Shown: one piece after another, positions 55,687 to 64,000 of the stretch
Layout of the letters: every line of letters starts with the position of its first letter
Numbering within the stretch: position 1 is the first letter of the stretch
Assembly (NCBI RefSeq): GCF_000016345.1
Contig: NC_009379.1
Coordinates: forward strand, 620,001 to 684,000
Source of the DNA: Polynucleobacter asymbioticus QLW-P1DMWA-1
GTDB lineage: Bacteria; Pseudomonadota; Gammaproteobacteria; Burkholderiales; Burkholderiaceae
Length of the DNA stretch: 64,000 bases
Reading direction: 5' to 3'
Translations under genes and position numbers: made by a program
The notes under the pieces: model-generated
What the model saw: the letters and a program-made list of their open reading frames with translations, nothing else
Told to the model about the DNA's origin: nothing
The model's database searches: none

Positions 55687-56939
55687 TGTCTAAAAACTTG
55701 TTCCCTAAATTGCCATCTAAAGCCCTTTTACTAGGGGCTTTAGGGTGCGTTGTCTCTGCGCTTTCATGGGCGCAGATGGACCATTCCTCGCATGCTGGCA
55801 TGATGATGCCCGCCAAACCAACGGCATGCACTAGCACCAGTCTGGATTGTGCTAATGGTGCTACACCTTTTTTAACTACTGATGGCAGGTTGTTGTTAGC
55901 TTGGACTGCAGGAGGCTCTGTATCAGTGGCGCAGTCAGATGATATGGGCAAGAGCTTTGGCCCAGCAGTCATCATTGGTGAGCATGGTAAATCTTTGGAT
56001 ACAGGCGCGGATTCGCGACCACAAATTGTGGCCGACGATCGTGGAAACGTTTTTCTCGCTTATGCCTTTTTCAAAGACTCTAACTGGAATGCGCAAATCA
56101 ATGTCGCTCAATCATCGGATTGGGGCCATACATTTTCAACTCCTAGATCATTGGTTAATGATGGGTCTAGTCAGCGATTTCCGTCGGTTATTAAGCGTCC
56201 TGACGGCTCTATTTTTATTGCCTGGATCGATAAACGCTTGGTTGCTCAGGCTAAGAAAAGTGGCCACTCTGTTCTAGGTGGATCTATTGCTTATGCATTT
56301 TCAAATGATGGTGGTGACACCTTTTCGCCAGAGAGGATTGCCAATGAGAGCAGCTGCGAATGTTGCCGTATCGGCGCCGCTAATGATCCGCAGGGTGGTG
56401 TGGCAATTATTTATAGGGCAATCTTCCCAGGCGGTGTACGGGATCATGCCTCTCAAATTATTTCTCAGACAGCCATGGGCAAGGTACAACGGGTATCCCA
56501 CGATGAGTGGAAGACTGATGCCTGCCCACACCATGGACCTACGATTGCAGTTTCAGGGTCTGGAAAAATGCACGTAGCTTGGTTTACCCAAGGCAAAGCC
56601 CGCTCTGGCGTGTTTTATGCTAACTCCAATAATCAAGGCGCTACATACTCTAAGCCGATCCGGATTGGCAAGGAGGGTAGCAATGTTTCCCGCCCTTACT
56701 TGTTAGCCTTGGGATCATCAATCTGGCTGGTCTGGAAAGAGTTTGACGGCATCAACACCACCATCTATTTACAGCAATCTTCTAATGATGGAAAAACTTG
56801 GTCTACACCAAAGCAGTTAAGCCAGACAAATGGCTATTCAGATCATCCTTTATTAATTAATAAAGGTGATTTGGTATTTTTATCTTGGCTGACTCGGGCA
56901 GACGGATATCAACTCATTCCCTTAAACTCCAACCCATGA
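55686..56939 (+). CDS. Exported BNR/sialidase-like repeat protein with Met/His-rich start
   Basis: A 417-residue exported beta-propeller-type protein. The signal peptide ends near SWAQ; the mature N-terminus is rich in methionine and histidine (MDHSSHAGMMMP), a likely copper-binding stretch. Asp-box repeats of the S-x-D-x-G-x-T-F kind recur (SDDMGKSF, SSDWGHTF, SNDGGDTF, SSNDGKTW). A CECC motif lies near residue 220. It lacks clear sialidase catalytic residues, so a binding role in copper handling is more likely than glycan cleavage. Both gene junctions overlap (TAATG and ATGA). Confidence 0.82.
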   Translation: MSKNLFPKLPSKALLLGALGCVVSALSWAQMDHSSHAGMMMPAKPTACTSTSLDCANGATPFLTTDGRLLLAWTAGGSVSVAQSDDMGKSFGPAVIIGEHGKSLDTGADSRPQIVADDRGNVFLAYAFFKDSNWNAQINVAQSSDWGHTFSTPRSLVNDGSSQRFPSVIKRPDGSIFIAWIDKRLVAQAKKSGHSVLGGSIAYAFSNDGGDTFSPERIANESSCECCRIGAANDPQGGVAIIYRAIFPGGVRDHASQIISQTAMGKVQRVSHDEWKTDACPHHGPTIAVSGSGKMHVAWFTQGKARSGVFYANSNNQGATYSKPIRIGKEGSNVSRPYLLALGSSIWLVWKEFDGINTTIYLQQSSNDGKTWSTPKQLSQTNGYSDHPLLINKGDLVFLSWLTRADGYQLIPLNSNP

Positions 56940-57412
56940 AAAAATTTCTTATCGTTTTCACATGCTTATTTGTAATGATGCAATCGGTCATGGCAGGCGG
57001 CGAAACAGTAAAGCCCTATCAGAAGGGTGACTGGAAGACTTTAATGAAGCCTTATGCTGGACAGACTGTCATCATTCATTTTTGGGGCGTTACCTGTGCA
57101 CCGTGTGCCAAAGAAATGCCTTTATGGGGTAAGTTTCTTGCACAAAATAAAAATGCGAATATCGTTTTTATTCAGGTTGATGATGTTTCATCTGAGAGTG
57201 TAATAAAGATGCTCAATATAGCGAACATCAGTTCTTCAGCCTCTTATACTTTAGCAACACCTTTTGATGACTCTCTTCGTTATGAGATTGATCCTAAATG
57301 GCGTGGAGAAACCCCATTTACCTTATTGATTGATAGAAACGGTAAAGTAATACGTAAAACAGGCAGCCTCGATTTTGATAAGTTGAAGCAGTGGTATTCG
57401 CAGGCTGGATAA
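56936..57412 (+). CDS. TlpA-like periplasmic thioredoxin
   Basis: The ATG at 56936 overlaps the previous stop (ATGA) and gives 158 residues, with a signal peptide (MKKFLIVFTCLFVMMQSVMA). The thioredoxin fold carries the redox motif C54-A-P-C57 in FWGVTCAPCAKEMPLW. The family reduces periplasmic disulfides, including those of copper chaperones such as Sco and PCu(A)C; the neighbours support that partner. It lies between the BNR protein and the copper chaperone. Confidence 0.9.
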   Translation: MKKFLIVFTCLFVMMQSVMAGGETVKPYQKGDWKTLMKPYAGQTVIIHFWGVTCAPCAKEMPLWGKFLAQNKNANIVFIQVDDVSSESVIKMLNIANISSSASYTLATPFDDSLRYEIDPKWRGETPFTLLIDRNGKVIRKTGSLDFDKLKQWYSQAG

Positions 57413-57443
57413 TTTTTTTGATAATGAAACTATAAGGATCAAT

Positions 57444-57896
57444 ATGAAATCAACAGTATTAGTAGCAATGAGTGCCGTAATTGGTATCGCCTTTGGCGGC
57501 TCAGCATTAGCGCAGAATCCTGCATTTACCAACATCAAAATTGAAAATGCGTATACGCGCGCAACTGCCCCTGGTCAGCAAGTGGCAGGCGGTTTTTTAA
57601 AGATTGACAACAAGGGGAATGCAGATCAACTCATCGGCGCTAGCTCTCCCGCCGCAGGCGAAGTGCAATTACATGAAATGGCCATGGACGGTAATGTCAT
57701 GAAGATGCGTCAAGTGAAAGATATAGCTGTACCAGCAGATGGTAGTGTTGAATTAAAGCCGGGCGGCTATCACCTGATGTTCATGAATTTAAAAGGTCCT
57801 TTTGTAGCCGGCCAAACCGTACCAGTAAAACTCAAGTTTGCTAAAGCAGGCGAGATGGAATTGAAGCTTCCAGTAAATGCAGTCGGAGCGAAGTAA
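57444..57896 (+). CDS. PCu(A)C-type periplasmic copper chaperone
   Basis: A 150-residue copper(I) chaperone with a signal peptide ending ALA. The family motif H-M-x10-M-x21-H-x-M fits exactly: H77 with M79 nearby, M88, H110, M112. It delivers copper to the CuA site of cytochrome oxidase or accepts it from outer-membrane uptake. It ends the five-gene copper operon (53042-57896), with a terminator just after. Confidence 0.95.
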   Translation: MKSTVLVAMSAVIGIAFGGSALAQNPAFTNIKIENAYTRATAPGQQVAGGFLKIDNKGNADQLIGASSPAAGEVQLHEMAMDGNVMKMRQVKDIAVPADGSVELKPGGYHLMFMNLKGPFVAGQTVPVKLKFAKAGEMELKLPVNAVGAK

Positions 57897-57904
57897 AGGG
57901 TAAT

Positions 57905-57938
57905 AAAAAAGCCCCTAGTATTACCTAGGGGCTTTTGT
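57905..57938. terminator. Bidirectional terminator between the copper operon and ilvD
   Basis: AAAAGCCCCTAG / CTAGGGGCTTTT arms with a six-base loop. T-runs lie on both strands, between convergent genes. Confidence 0.92.
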
Positions 57939-57954
57939 TTTGTTAATGCGCCAA

Positions 57955-59649
57955 TTAGGTCAAATCTAAATTCAAATCGGTTACAGCACCTTTGCTCGCA
58001 CTACTAGCAAGGCTTGCATACTTCGCAAGTAAGCCGCGGGTATAGCGTGGCTTAGGTTGTTTCCAAGCTGCGCGTCGCTTAGCAATTTCTTCTTCGCTGA
58101 CGTTGAGCTGAATAAGAAGTTGGTGAGCATCTATCGTGACTGAGTCACCTTCGTTGATGAGGGCAATTGTGCCCCCTACAAAGGCCTCAGGAGCAACGTG
58201 ACCAACTACCATGCCCCAAGTACCACCAGAGAAGCGACCATCGGTGATGAGGCCAACTGACTCGCCTAAACCTTGACCAACTAGGGCAGAGGTAGGGGCA
58301 AGCATTTCACGCATACCAGGACCGCCTTTAGGGCCTTCGTAACGAATCACCACGATGTCGCCATCTTTGATCTTCTGAGCCATGATGGCAGCCATCGCAT
58401 CATCTTCAGAATCAAAGACTCGAGCTGGGCCAGTAATCGATGGATTCTTGAGGCCAGTAATTTTGGCAACGCACCCTTCTGGAGAAATATTGCCCTTCAG
58501 AATCGCTAAGTGACCTTGCTTGTAGAGTGGGTTGTCTAGCGTGCGAATGACTTTTTGATCAGCGCGCGGCACTGATGGAACATCTTTTAATACTTCAGCA
58601 ATAGTTTTTCCGGTAATGGTGATGCAATCGCCATGAAGCAGGCCACCGTCAAGCAAAATCTTCATGACTTGTGGAATACCGCCAGCTTGGTGTAAGTCAG
58701 TTGCTAAATAAGTGCCAGAGGGTTTCATATCAACGATGACTGGGACTTGCTTACGAATCCGTTCAAAGTCATCAATTGTCCAATCAATTTCAGCGGCACT
58801 AGTAATCGCCAAGAAATGCAACACTGCATTGGTTGAACCGCCAACTGCCATGATGACGCTAACCGCATTCTCAACGGATTTCTTGGTAATGATGTCGCGT
58901 GGGCGCAGGTTGTTTTTAACGGCTTCAACGAGGACGCGCGCTGATTCGGCAGCGCTCGCTACTTTTTCAGCGTCAACGTTTGCCATCGTAGAAGAGTAGG
59001 GCAAGCTCATACCCAAAGCCTCAAATGAAGAGCTCATGGTATTGGCCGTGTACATTCCACCGCAAGAGCCGCTACCTGGGCAGGCGTGTTGCTCAACACC
59101 TTTTAAATCTTCTTCACTCAATCGACCGGAGGTAAATTCACCAACTGCTTCAAATGCAGAAACAATATTCAATTCCTTGCCTTTAAAGTGGCCTGGCTTA
59201 ATCGTGCCACCATATACATAGATGCCAGGTACATTCGTGCGAGCTAAAGCCATCATGCCACCAGGCATATTTTTATCGCAGCCACCAATGACTACTACGC
59301 CATCTTGCCAAAGACCGTTTACACAAACTTCAATACTGTCAGCAATCACTTCTCGTGAGACGAGGGAATACTTCATACCCTCAGTACCCATACCAATACC
59401 ATCAGAAACGGTTGGCGTACCAAATACTTGTGCTTTTGCGCCAGCTGCTTCTAGAGCTTCAACTGCGGCATCAGCTAATTTTTGTAAGCCACTATTGCAA
59501 GGGGTAATAGTGGAGTGGCCGTTTGCAACGCCAACCATTGGTTTTACGAAATCCTTTTCTTCGTAACCCATCGCGTAGTACATCGAACGATTGGGTGCGC
59601 GAGCGACCCCCTCGGTAACCATGCGAGAGCGTTCATTGAGGCGTTTCAT
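57955..59649 (-). CDS. ilvD: Dihydroxy-acid dehydratase
   Basis: Branched-chain amino-acid synthesis, removing water from dihydroxy acids. The 564-residue protein has the Fe-S cysteines C51 (ITPCNSG), C124 (GGCDKNMPG) and C196 ([12 protein letters not shown]). The C-terminal GRFSGGTWG segment is standard. This is the 2Fe-2S type by length. It is a stand-alone gene with its promoter near 59650-59700, divergent from the response regulator. Confidence 0.95.
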   Translation of the reverse strand: MKRLNERSRMVTEGVARAPNRSMYYAMGYEEKDFVKPMVGVANGHSTITPCNSGLQKLADAAVEALEAAGAKAQVFGTPTVSDGIGMGTEGMKYSLVSREVIADSIEVCVNGLWQDGVVVIGGCDKNMPGGMMALARTNVPGIYVYGGTIKPGHFKGKELNIVSAFEAVGEFTSGRLSEEDLKGVEQHACPGSGSCGGMYTANTMSSSFEALGMSLPYSSTMANVDAEKVASAAESARVLVEAVKNNLRPRDIITKKSVENAVSVIMAVGGSTNAVLHFLAITSAAEIDWTIDDFERIRKQVPVIVDMKPSGTYLATDLHQAGGIPQVMKILLDGGLLHGDCITITGKTIAEVLKDVPSVPRADQKVIRTLDNPLYKQGHLAILKGNISPEGCVAKITGLKNPSITGPARVFDSEDDAMAAIMAQKIKDGDIVVIRYEGPKGGPGMREMLAPTSALVGQGLGESVGLITDGRFSGGTWGMVVGHVAPEAFVGGTIALINEGDSVTIDAHQLLIQLNVSEEEIAKRRAAWKQPKPRYTRGLLAKYASLASSASKGAVTDLNLDLT

Positions 59650-59800
59650 GCTTATTTATCTCCAGAAAAGATTTGTTTTAAAAGACACTATTGTGCCGTG
59701 AGATGCAATTCAAGGCGCAGTAACTTCAATAGCAGTGATAACGGTCATTAATGGTGCACCGCAATAAATAACGATAGCACACAGAATGAATGTCCTATTT

Positions 59801-59820
59801 TATTAGCTTATAAGCTAATA
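59801..59820 (+). promoter_or_regulatory. 20-bp perfect palindrome upstream of the response regulator
   Basis: TATTAGCTTATAAGCTAATA is a perfect palindrome 60 bases before the response-regulator start. It is probably an operator, perhaps for that regulator itself. A related imperfect copy lies after the same gene at 60509-60528. Confidence 0.5.
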
Positions 59821-59879
59821 GCCAGGATATGCAGGCTGCTATACATTAAATACATCTTCATTTTTTGCCTTTGAGTTCA

Positions 59880-60509
59880 ATGACTAAAGTCGGCCATATC
59901 TACTTAATTGATGATGACGAATCGATGCGCATTTCCCTTTCGAGGATGTTGCGTGAGTTGGGTTATCTCGTTGATGACTATGCTTCAGCCCAGGCTTTTT
60001 TAGAAAAGTCAGTGCCCGTGGCGCCAGCAGTCATTTTGTTAGATATGCAGATGCCCGATACCGATGGCCTTGATCTGCAAGAAAAGCTCCTTAAATTGGG
60101 CAGAAAAACCCCTATTATTTTTGTGAGCGGGCAAAGCCATCCCCATCAAATCGTTCGAGGGCTTAAAAAAGGAGCCTTAGACTTTTTATTTAAGCCCTTC
60201 AATCTTGAAGAATTATTGCAATCAGTGGCAGACGCGATTGATTTTGATGGTCGTCAACTCAAGCGAGTCTCTTTGGATGTCGAGACTAAAAGAGACTATG
60301 AGAACCTGACCCCGAGGGAGCGTGAAGTATGTGCTTGGCTAGTTAAAGGCTTGCTAAACAAAGATATTGCGGTCAAATTGGGTACAACCGACGCCACTAT
60401 TAAGGTCCATAAGGCCAGGGTGATGGATAAGATGCATGCGGATTCTGTTCAAACGCTAGTGAAGAAATATCTCGAGTCTGATCTCGAGAGCCATCCTTTA
60501 TCTAAATAA
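59880..60509 (+). CDS. FixJ/NarL-type response regulator
   Basis: A 209-residue two-component regulator. The receiver domain has the acidic pocket DDD at 11-13, the phosphorylation site D55 (LLDMQMP), S83 and K105 (FLFKPF). The C-terminal LuxR-type helix-turn-helix (about 145-195; LTPREREVCAWLVKG) binds DNA. ATG 59880 is chosen over an upstream TTG because the receiver fold starts there. No histidine kinase is adjacent, so it is an orphan here. Palindromes flank the gene on both sides. Confidence 0.93.
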   Translation: MTKVGHIYLIDDDESMRISLSRMLRELGYLVDDYASAQAFLEKSVPVAPAVILLDMQMPDTDGLDLQEKLLKLGRKTPIIFVSGQSHPHQIVRGLKKGALDFLFKPFNLEELLQSVADAIDFDGRQLKRVSLDVETKRDYENLTPREREVCAWLVKGLLNKDIAVKLGTTDATIKVHKARVMDKMHADSVQTLVKKYLESDLESHPLSK

Positions 60510-60528
60510 TTGGCTATATGGCTAATTA
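60509..60528 (+). promoter_or_regulatory. Imperfect palindrome between response regulator and RodZ-like gene
   Basis: AATTGGCTATATGGCTAATT has two mismatched pairs in ten. It shares the TTRGCT arm pattern with the perfect palindrome at 59801 and lies 62-81 bases before the next start, so it may bind the same regulator. Confidence 0.35.
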
Positions 60529-60589
60529 CTCCTGCTCCATTTTGGTATTACTATGAGCGTGTACCTACATATGAGATGGTTAATCAGTC

Positions 60590-61594
60590 GTGAGTAAATC
60601 CACCAAGCTTCCTGAGATTCGTAAAGAGGCCTTTACCAAGGCTAGAGAAGCGCTTGGCCTTAACACCAAAGACTTGTCTGGAATGACTTGTCTATCAGTG
60701 CGTCAAATAGAACAAATTGAAAATGGTGAGACCAGCTCTTTTTACGGCACTCAAGTAAAAGTTACTGCGGCTAAAAAAGTAGCGGGCATCTTAAAGATTT
60801 CAGAAAGTGAAGCTTTCGATTTGGGTGACATTGCTTCAGAAATTAAAAGTAATGACAAAAATGCAGTGGAAGAGATTGAGGTGAAAGAAGCGCAGACTGC
60901 ATTATTTGAAAAGGTATCTCAGCCCGAGGCTCCCAAGATCTTAGAAAAAAAATCATCGAAGCCATCCCTGTATTCACCAGAGCTATCATCGTCTGGAATG
61001 GGATTTAGTAAAAAATCCTCAGGATTAGGCGCGAAGAAAAAAATATTTTTCTTAATCATTATTGCAGCTGCTGTAGCCTTCTCCGTAATCAATTTACGAC
61101 CATTATTTTTCCCTGAGCCTCCCAAAGAAGAAGATATCGTTATTATTGAAGAGGCGCCGCAAGCCCCAGTAACCGAGCAGAAGTCAGAAGCTCTGGCGCC
61201 TGCAGCAGTAGCGCCAGAACCAGTTGCATCTGCGCCTGCTGTGGCTGCAGCTAGCGAGTGTCCACCGCTAGACTCTAGTCCACTGAACTACAGGCCCGAT
61301 GTGCCTAAGAAGCCGGGGAATATGGTTTATCTTCAGTCCAAGACAGCTCAGACAGTCTGCGTAATCGATGCTGGTGGAAAAACACAAAATAAGAGCTTGG
61401 AGCCAGGGGTTGGAATCAGCGTCTTTGGAAAACCCCCATTTAAAGTCCTTACAGCTGGATTAAATAAAGTGGACATGTATTACCAAGGCGCCAAGGTGCG
61501 CATTGGTAATACTAGTGATAAGACAATTATTTTGGAGCCAGCTGAAATCATTATTCAGCCTGACGCTCCAGTAGAGACTCAGATACGTCAGTAA
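60590..61594 (+). CDS. RodZ-like membrane protein with helix-turn-helix
   Basis: A 334-residue protein starting at GTG 60590. It has an N-terminal Xre-type helix-turn-helix (about 12-60; LTCLSVRQIEQIENGE-like), a linker, a single membrane helix at about 151-169, a long Pro/Ala/Glu-rich periplasmic linker (170-235), and a C-terminal beta-rich domain (from about 245; VYLQSKTAQTVCVIDAGGKT). This is the RodZ plan, which links MreB to the envelope, but the ordinary rodZ is usually beside ispG and hisS, so this may be a paralogue. Confidence 0.75.
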   Translation: MSKSTKLPEIRKEAFTKAREALGLNTKDLSGMTCLSVRQIEQIENGETSSFYGTQVKVTAAKKVAGILKISESEAFDLGDIASEIKSNDKNAVEEIEVKEAQTALFEKVSQPEAPKILEKKSSKPSLYSPELSSSGMGFSKKSSGLGAKKKIFFLIIIAAAVAFSVINLRPLFFPEPPKEEDIVIIEEAPQAPVTEQKSEALAPAAVAPEPVASAPAVAAASECPPLDSSPLNYRPDVPKKPGNMVYLQSKTAQTVCVIDAGGKTQNKSLEPGVGISVFGKPPFKVLTAGLNKVDMYYQGAKVRIGNTSDKTIILEPAEIIIQPDAPVETQIRQ

Positions 61595-61624
61595 CTCAGT
61601 CTAGGTGTGTAAAGCGGCTATTAA

Positions 61625-61963
<339 letters not shown>

Positions 61964-62033
61964 TTATTCCCCCTATTGCGGTAATCATACCTAGAACTGG
62001 AGCAAACCACCAAATTCAAGTCTTTTTGCTGTC

Positions 62034-63653
62034 CTAAGCTCTAAATTGAGAGGTGATGGGGTAGCGCCAGTCTCGGCCAAAGGCGCGAGTCGTCACGCGT
62101 ACTCCTGGAGGCGCTTGGCGACGCTTGTACTCATTAAGTTTGATCAGGCGAGTCACCTTCTCAACACTCTCGGCATCAAATCCAGCGGCAATCATTTCCT
62201 CGATAGATTGATTTTGTTCCATATAGCGTTCAACAATGCCATCTAATACCTCATAGGACGGCAAGCTATCTTGATCGGTTTGATCGGGGCGCAATTCAGC
62301 GGAAGGGGCACGCGTCAAAATACGTTCAGGAATTACTGGTTTAATACTATTGCGATAGGCGCAAAGACGATACACCAGTGTTTTAGCAATATCTTTAATG
62401 ACCGCAAATCCGCCAGCCATATCGCCATATAAAGTGCAGTAACCCACGGCCATTTCACTCTTGTTTCCGGTGGTTAAAACCAATCGACCAGTTTTATTGG
62501 ATAGCGCCATGAGCATCGTTCCACGCACGCGTGCTTGTATATTTTCTTCTGTGGCATCAACCTTCATGCCTTTAAATTGTTCTGCCAATGATTGTTCTAA
62601 TGCGTCTACTGGACCGCTAATGGGAATCTCATCATATCGAACGCCAAGGTTGTCAGCTAATTCGCGTGCATCGATCCAAGAGATGTCAGCCGTATAGCGT
62701 GATGCCATCATCACGGCGCGAACCTTGTCGGCGCCTAGGGCATCTACTGCAACGGCAAGCACCAATGCTGAATCCACCCCGCCAGAGAGGCCAATAATGA
62801 CCCCTGGAAAGCGATTTTTGGTGACGTAATCCCTTACACCTAGCACTAGAGCTTGATAAGCCTGTGCCTCAACGCTTTGGGGTAGAGCAATTACCCCTTT
62901 TTTTAGCTGTCCAGCACTGCTGACTTCTACATACCCTAGAGCGGTTTCAAATTGGGGTAGAGCCATGACAACTTCGCCTGTGGCATTGAGTGCAAATGAG
63001 CCACCATCAAAGACCAATTCATCTTGACCACCCACTGAATTGACATATACCAAAGGCATGTGAGTTTTATGAATATGGCTTCGCAATACGTCAATACGCA
63101 GCGCTTCTTTTTTCAGGTGGTAGGGTGAGGCATTTGGTACTAAGAGTATTTGCGCACCAGCGGCGTGTGATTGTTTTGCTGGCCCTGGGTGCCACGCATC
63201 TTCACATAAGATTAATCCGTAGTGAATGCCCGCGCATTCAAATACACACGCTCGATTTCCTGGGACAAAGTAACGCACCTCATCAAATACTTCGTGATTA
63301 GGTAATTCTTGTTTGGCGTAACCGGCAATGACTTTGCCGTTACGTAAAACCGATGCATAGTTTTGCAGTCCTGCATCTGTTTGTTTTGGGTGACCCACGA
63401 TGACGGTGAGATCTGGATAAGCAGTGAGTTCCTGCATGAGCAAATCAAGCTCACGCTCAGACGCCTGAATGAAAGCAGGGCGCAAGAGTAAGTCTTCTGG
63501 AGGGTAGCCAGTGAGCGATAGCTCTGGCGTTACTACGAGTTTGGCGCCTTGTTTAAAGGCATCCTGAGAGGCTTTCAGAATGAGCTGCGCGTTCCCACCC
63601 AAATCACCTAATAAGGGATTTATTTGGGCTAGGGCAATTTTTTGCGCGCTCAC
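62034..63653 (-). CDS. nadE: NAD+ synthase, glutamine-hydrolysing
   Basis: A 539-residue enzyme with an N-terminal nitrilase-type glutaminase domain and a C-terminal synthetase domain. The glutaminase triad is E44 (TPELSLTGYPPEDLL), K114 and C150 (LILCEDAWHPG). The synthetase P-loop is SGGVDS at about 290-295. It performs the last step of NAD synthesis with glutamine as ammonia source, and glnB lies just downstream on the same strand. Confidence 0.95.
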   Translation of the reverse strand: MSAQKIALAQINPLLGDLGGNAQLILKASQDAFKQGAKLVVTPELSLTGYPPEDLLLRPAFIQASERELDLLMQELTAYPDLTVIVGHPKQTDAGLQNYASVLRNGKVIAGYAKQELPNHEVFDEVRYFVPGNRACVFECAGIHYGLILCEDAWHPGPAKQSHAAGAQILLVPNASPYHLKKEALRIDVLRSHIHKTHMPLVYVNSVGGQDELVFDGGSFALNATGEVVMALPQFETALGYVEVSSAGQLKKGVIALPQSVEAQAYQALVLGVRDYVTKNRFPGVIIGLSGGVDSALVLAVAVDALGADKVRAVMMASRYTADISWIDARELADNLGVRYDEIPISGPVDALEQSLAEQFKGMKVDATEENIQARVRGTMLMALSNKTGRLVLTTGNKSEMAVGYCTLYGDMAGGFAVIKDIAKTLVYRLCAYRNSIKPVIPERILTRAPSAELRPDQTDQDSLPSYEVLDGIVERYMEQNQSIEEMIAAGFDAESVEKVTRLIKLNEYKRRQAPPGVRVTTRAFGRDWRYPITSQFRA

Positions 63654-63690
63654 TCCGATTTATAGGCCGTTAGTTATTGCTGAATAAGAA

Positions 63691-64000
63691 TTAAGCGTTT
63701 TCTTTGTTGTAGCGCTCAATGCCTTCCAAAATTTCTTTATGGGCATCAGCAACACCACCCCAACCTTTAACTTTTACCCACTTACCTTTTTCGAGGTCTT
63801 TGTAGTGCTCGAAGAAGTGTTGGATTTGGTTTAAGCGTAATGGATTGATGTCTTCTGGTTTTTGCCAGTGAGTGTAGATTGGCAAAATCTTATCTTCTGG
63901 TACAGCTAACAACTTAGCGTCTTGACCAGCTTCATCTTCCATTTGCAAGATACCGATTGCACGGCAACTAACAACAACGCCAGGAATGAGTGGGAATGGA
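63691..64000 (-). CDS. ppa: Inorganic pyrophosphatase, 3' part only
   Basis: C-terminal part of soluble family I pyrophosphatase. The frame stays open to the right edge of the window, so the start is outside; about 103 residues are visible. Markers are CRAIGILQMEDEAGQDAKLLAVP, followed by HFFEHYKDLEKGKWVKVKGW, matching E. coli Ppa closely. It ends 37 bases from the nadE start on the same strand. Confidence 0.95.
   Translation of the reverse strand, partial: PFPLIPGVVVSCRAIGILQMEDEAGQDAKLLAVPEDKILPIYTHWQKPEDINPLRLNQIQHFFEHYKDLEKGKWVKVKGWGGVADAHKEILEGIERYNKENA

Overview
The window looks like chromosomal DNA of a freshwater betaproteobacterium of the Burkholderiales, most likely Polynucleobacter or a close relative. 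This is inferred from gene content and order (zapA followed by 6S RNA; metG / fdhD / dcd / amino-acid decarboxylase; paired cphA genes with a DUF1854 gene), moderate GC, and protein sequences that resemble this group. No database search was run. The DNA is densely coding, with about 56 protein genes, one tRNA, one clear 6S RNA, one clear cobalamin riboswitch and several rho-independent terminators. No insertion sequence, prophage or CRISPR array was seen.

Layout. 1-2183: end of a TRAP transporter permease and malonyl-CoA synthase (matB), probably malonate use. 2184-3804 (minus): TauE/SafE exporter, 6S RNA, zapA and a small coiled-coil gene. 3928-6400 (minus): a TonB-dependent receptor under a cobalamin riboswitch. 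6489-13182: an oxalate block with a CRP/FNR-type regulator, oxalyl-CoA decarboxylase (oxc), formyl-CoA transferase (frc), a lone PAS protein, a second frc and a formyltetrahydrofolate-hydrolase-like gene. 13370-18775: lipoprotein, exported Ntn-type amidase, panC, scpA, DUF3460 gene, metG. 18919-23939: fdhD, dcd, a Kir K+ channel fused translationally to an Orn/Lys/Arg decarboxylase, panD. 23953-27457 (minus): argH and a TRAP transporter pair. 27501-38556: hemC, hemD, ubiC, a DEAD-box helicase, LysE exporter, aldehyde dehydrogenase, msrA, pdxH, tcdA, and an amino-acid permease with alanine dehydrogenase. 38657-42976: a Mn2+-exporter-type gene with a structured leader, pepN, fbp. 43065-50833: a cyanophycin block with cphA, a degenerate paralogue cphA', a divergent ABC transporter with an N-terminal zinc ribbon, and DUF1854. 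50849-51480: tRNA-Thr(CGU), a gene-poor stretch with a possible structured RNA, and a 35-residue ORF. 51673-52926: an OxlT-like oxalate/formate antiporter. 53042-57896: a copper-handling operon (DUF2946, TonB receptor, BNR protein, TlpA-like thioredoxin, PCu(A)C chaperone). 57955-64000: ilvD, response regulator, RodZ-like protein, PII, nadE, and the start-truncated ppa.

The most interesting reading is that the oxalate genes form a two-site regulon. The regulator beside oxc has no iron-sulfur cysteines but keeps the FNR recognition-helix residues E-x-x-S-R. A perfect TTGAC-N4-GTCAA palindrome lies upstream of oxc, exactly one class II spacing from a TAATAT -10 box. Forty-four kilobases away a perfect TTGAT-N4-ATCAA site, inside a 28-bp palindrome, lies upstream of the OxlT-like antiporter with the same spacing to a weaker -10. 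Uptake (OxlT), activation (Frc), decarboxylation (Oxc), and perhaps disposal of the formyl group would then be switched on together. The second notable system is the cyanophycin block, where an eroded second synthetase sits back to back with an unusual ABC transporter and DUF1854 protein.
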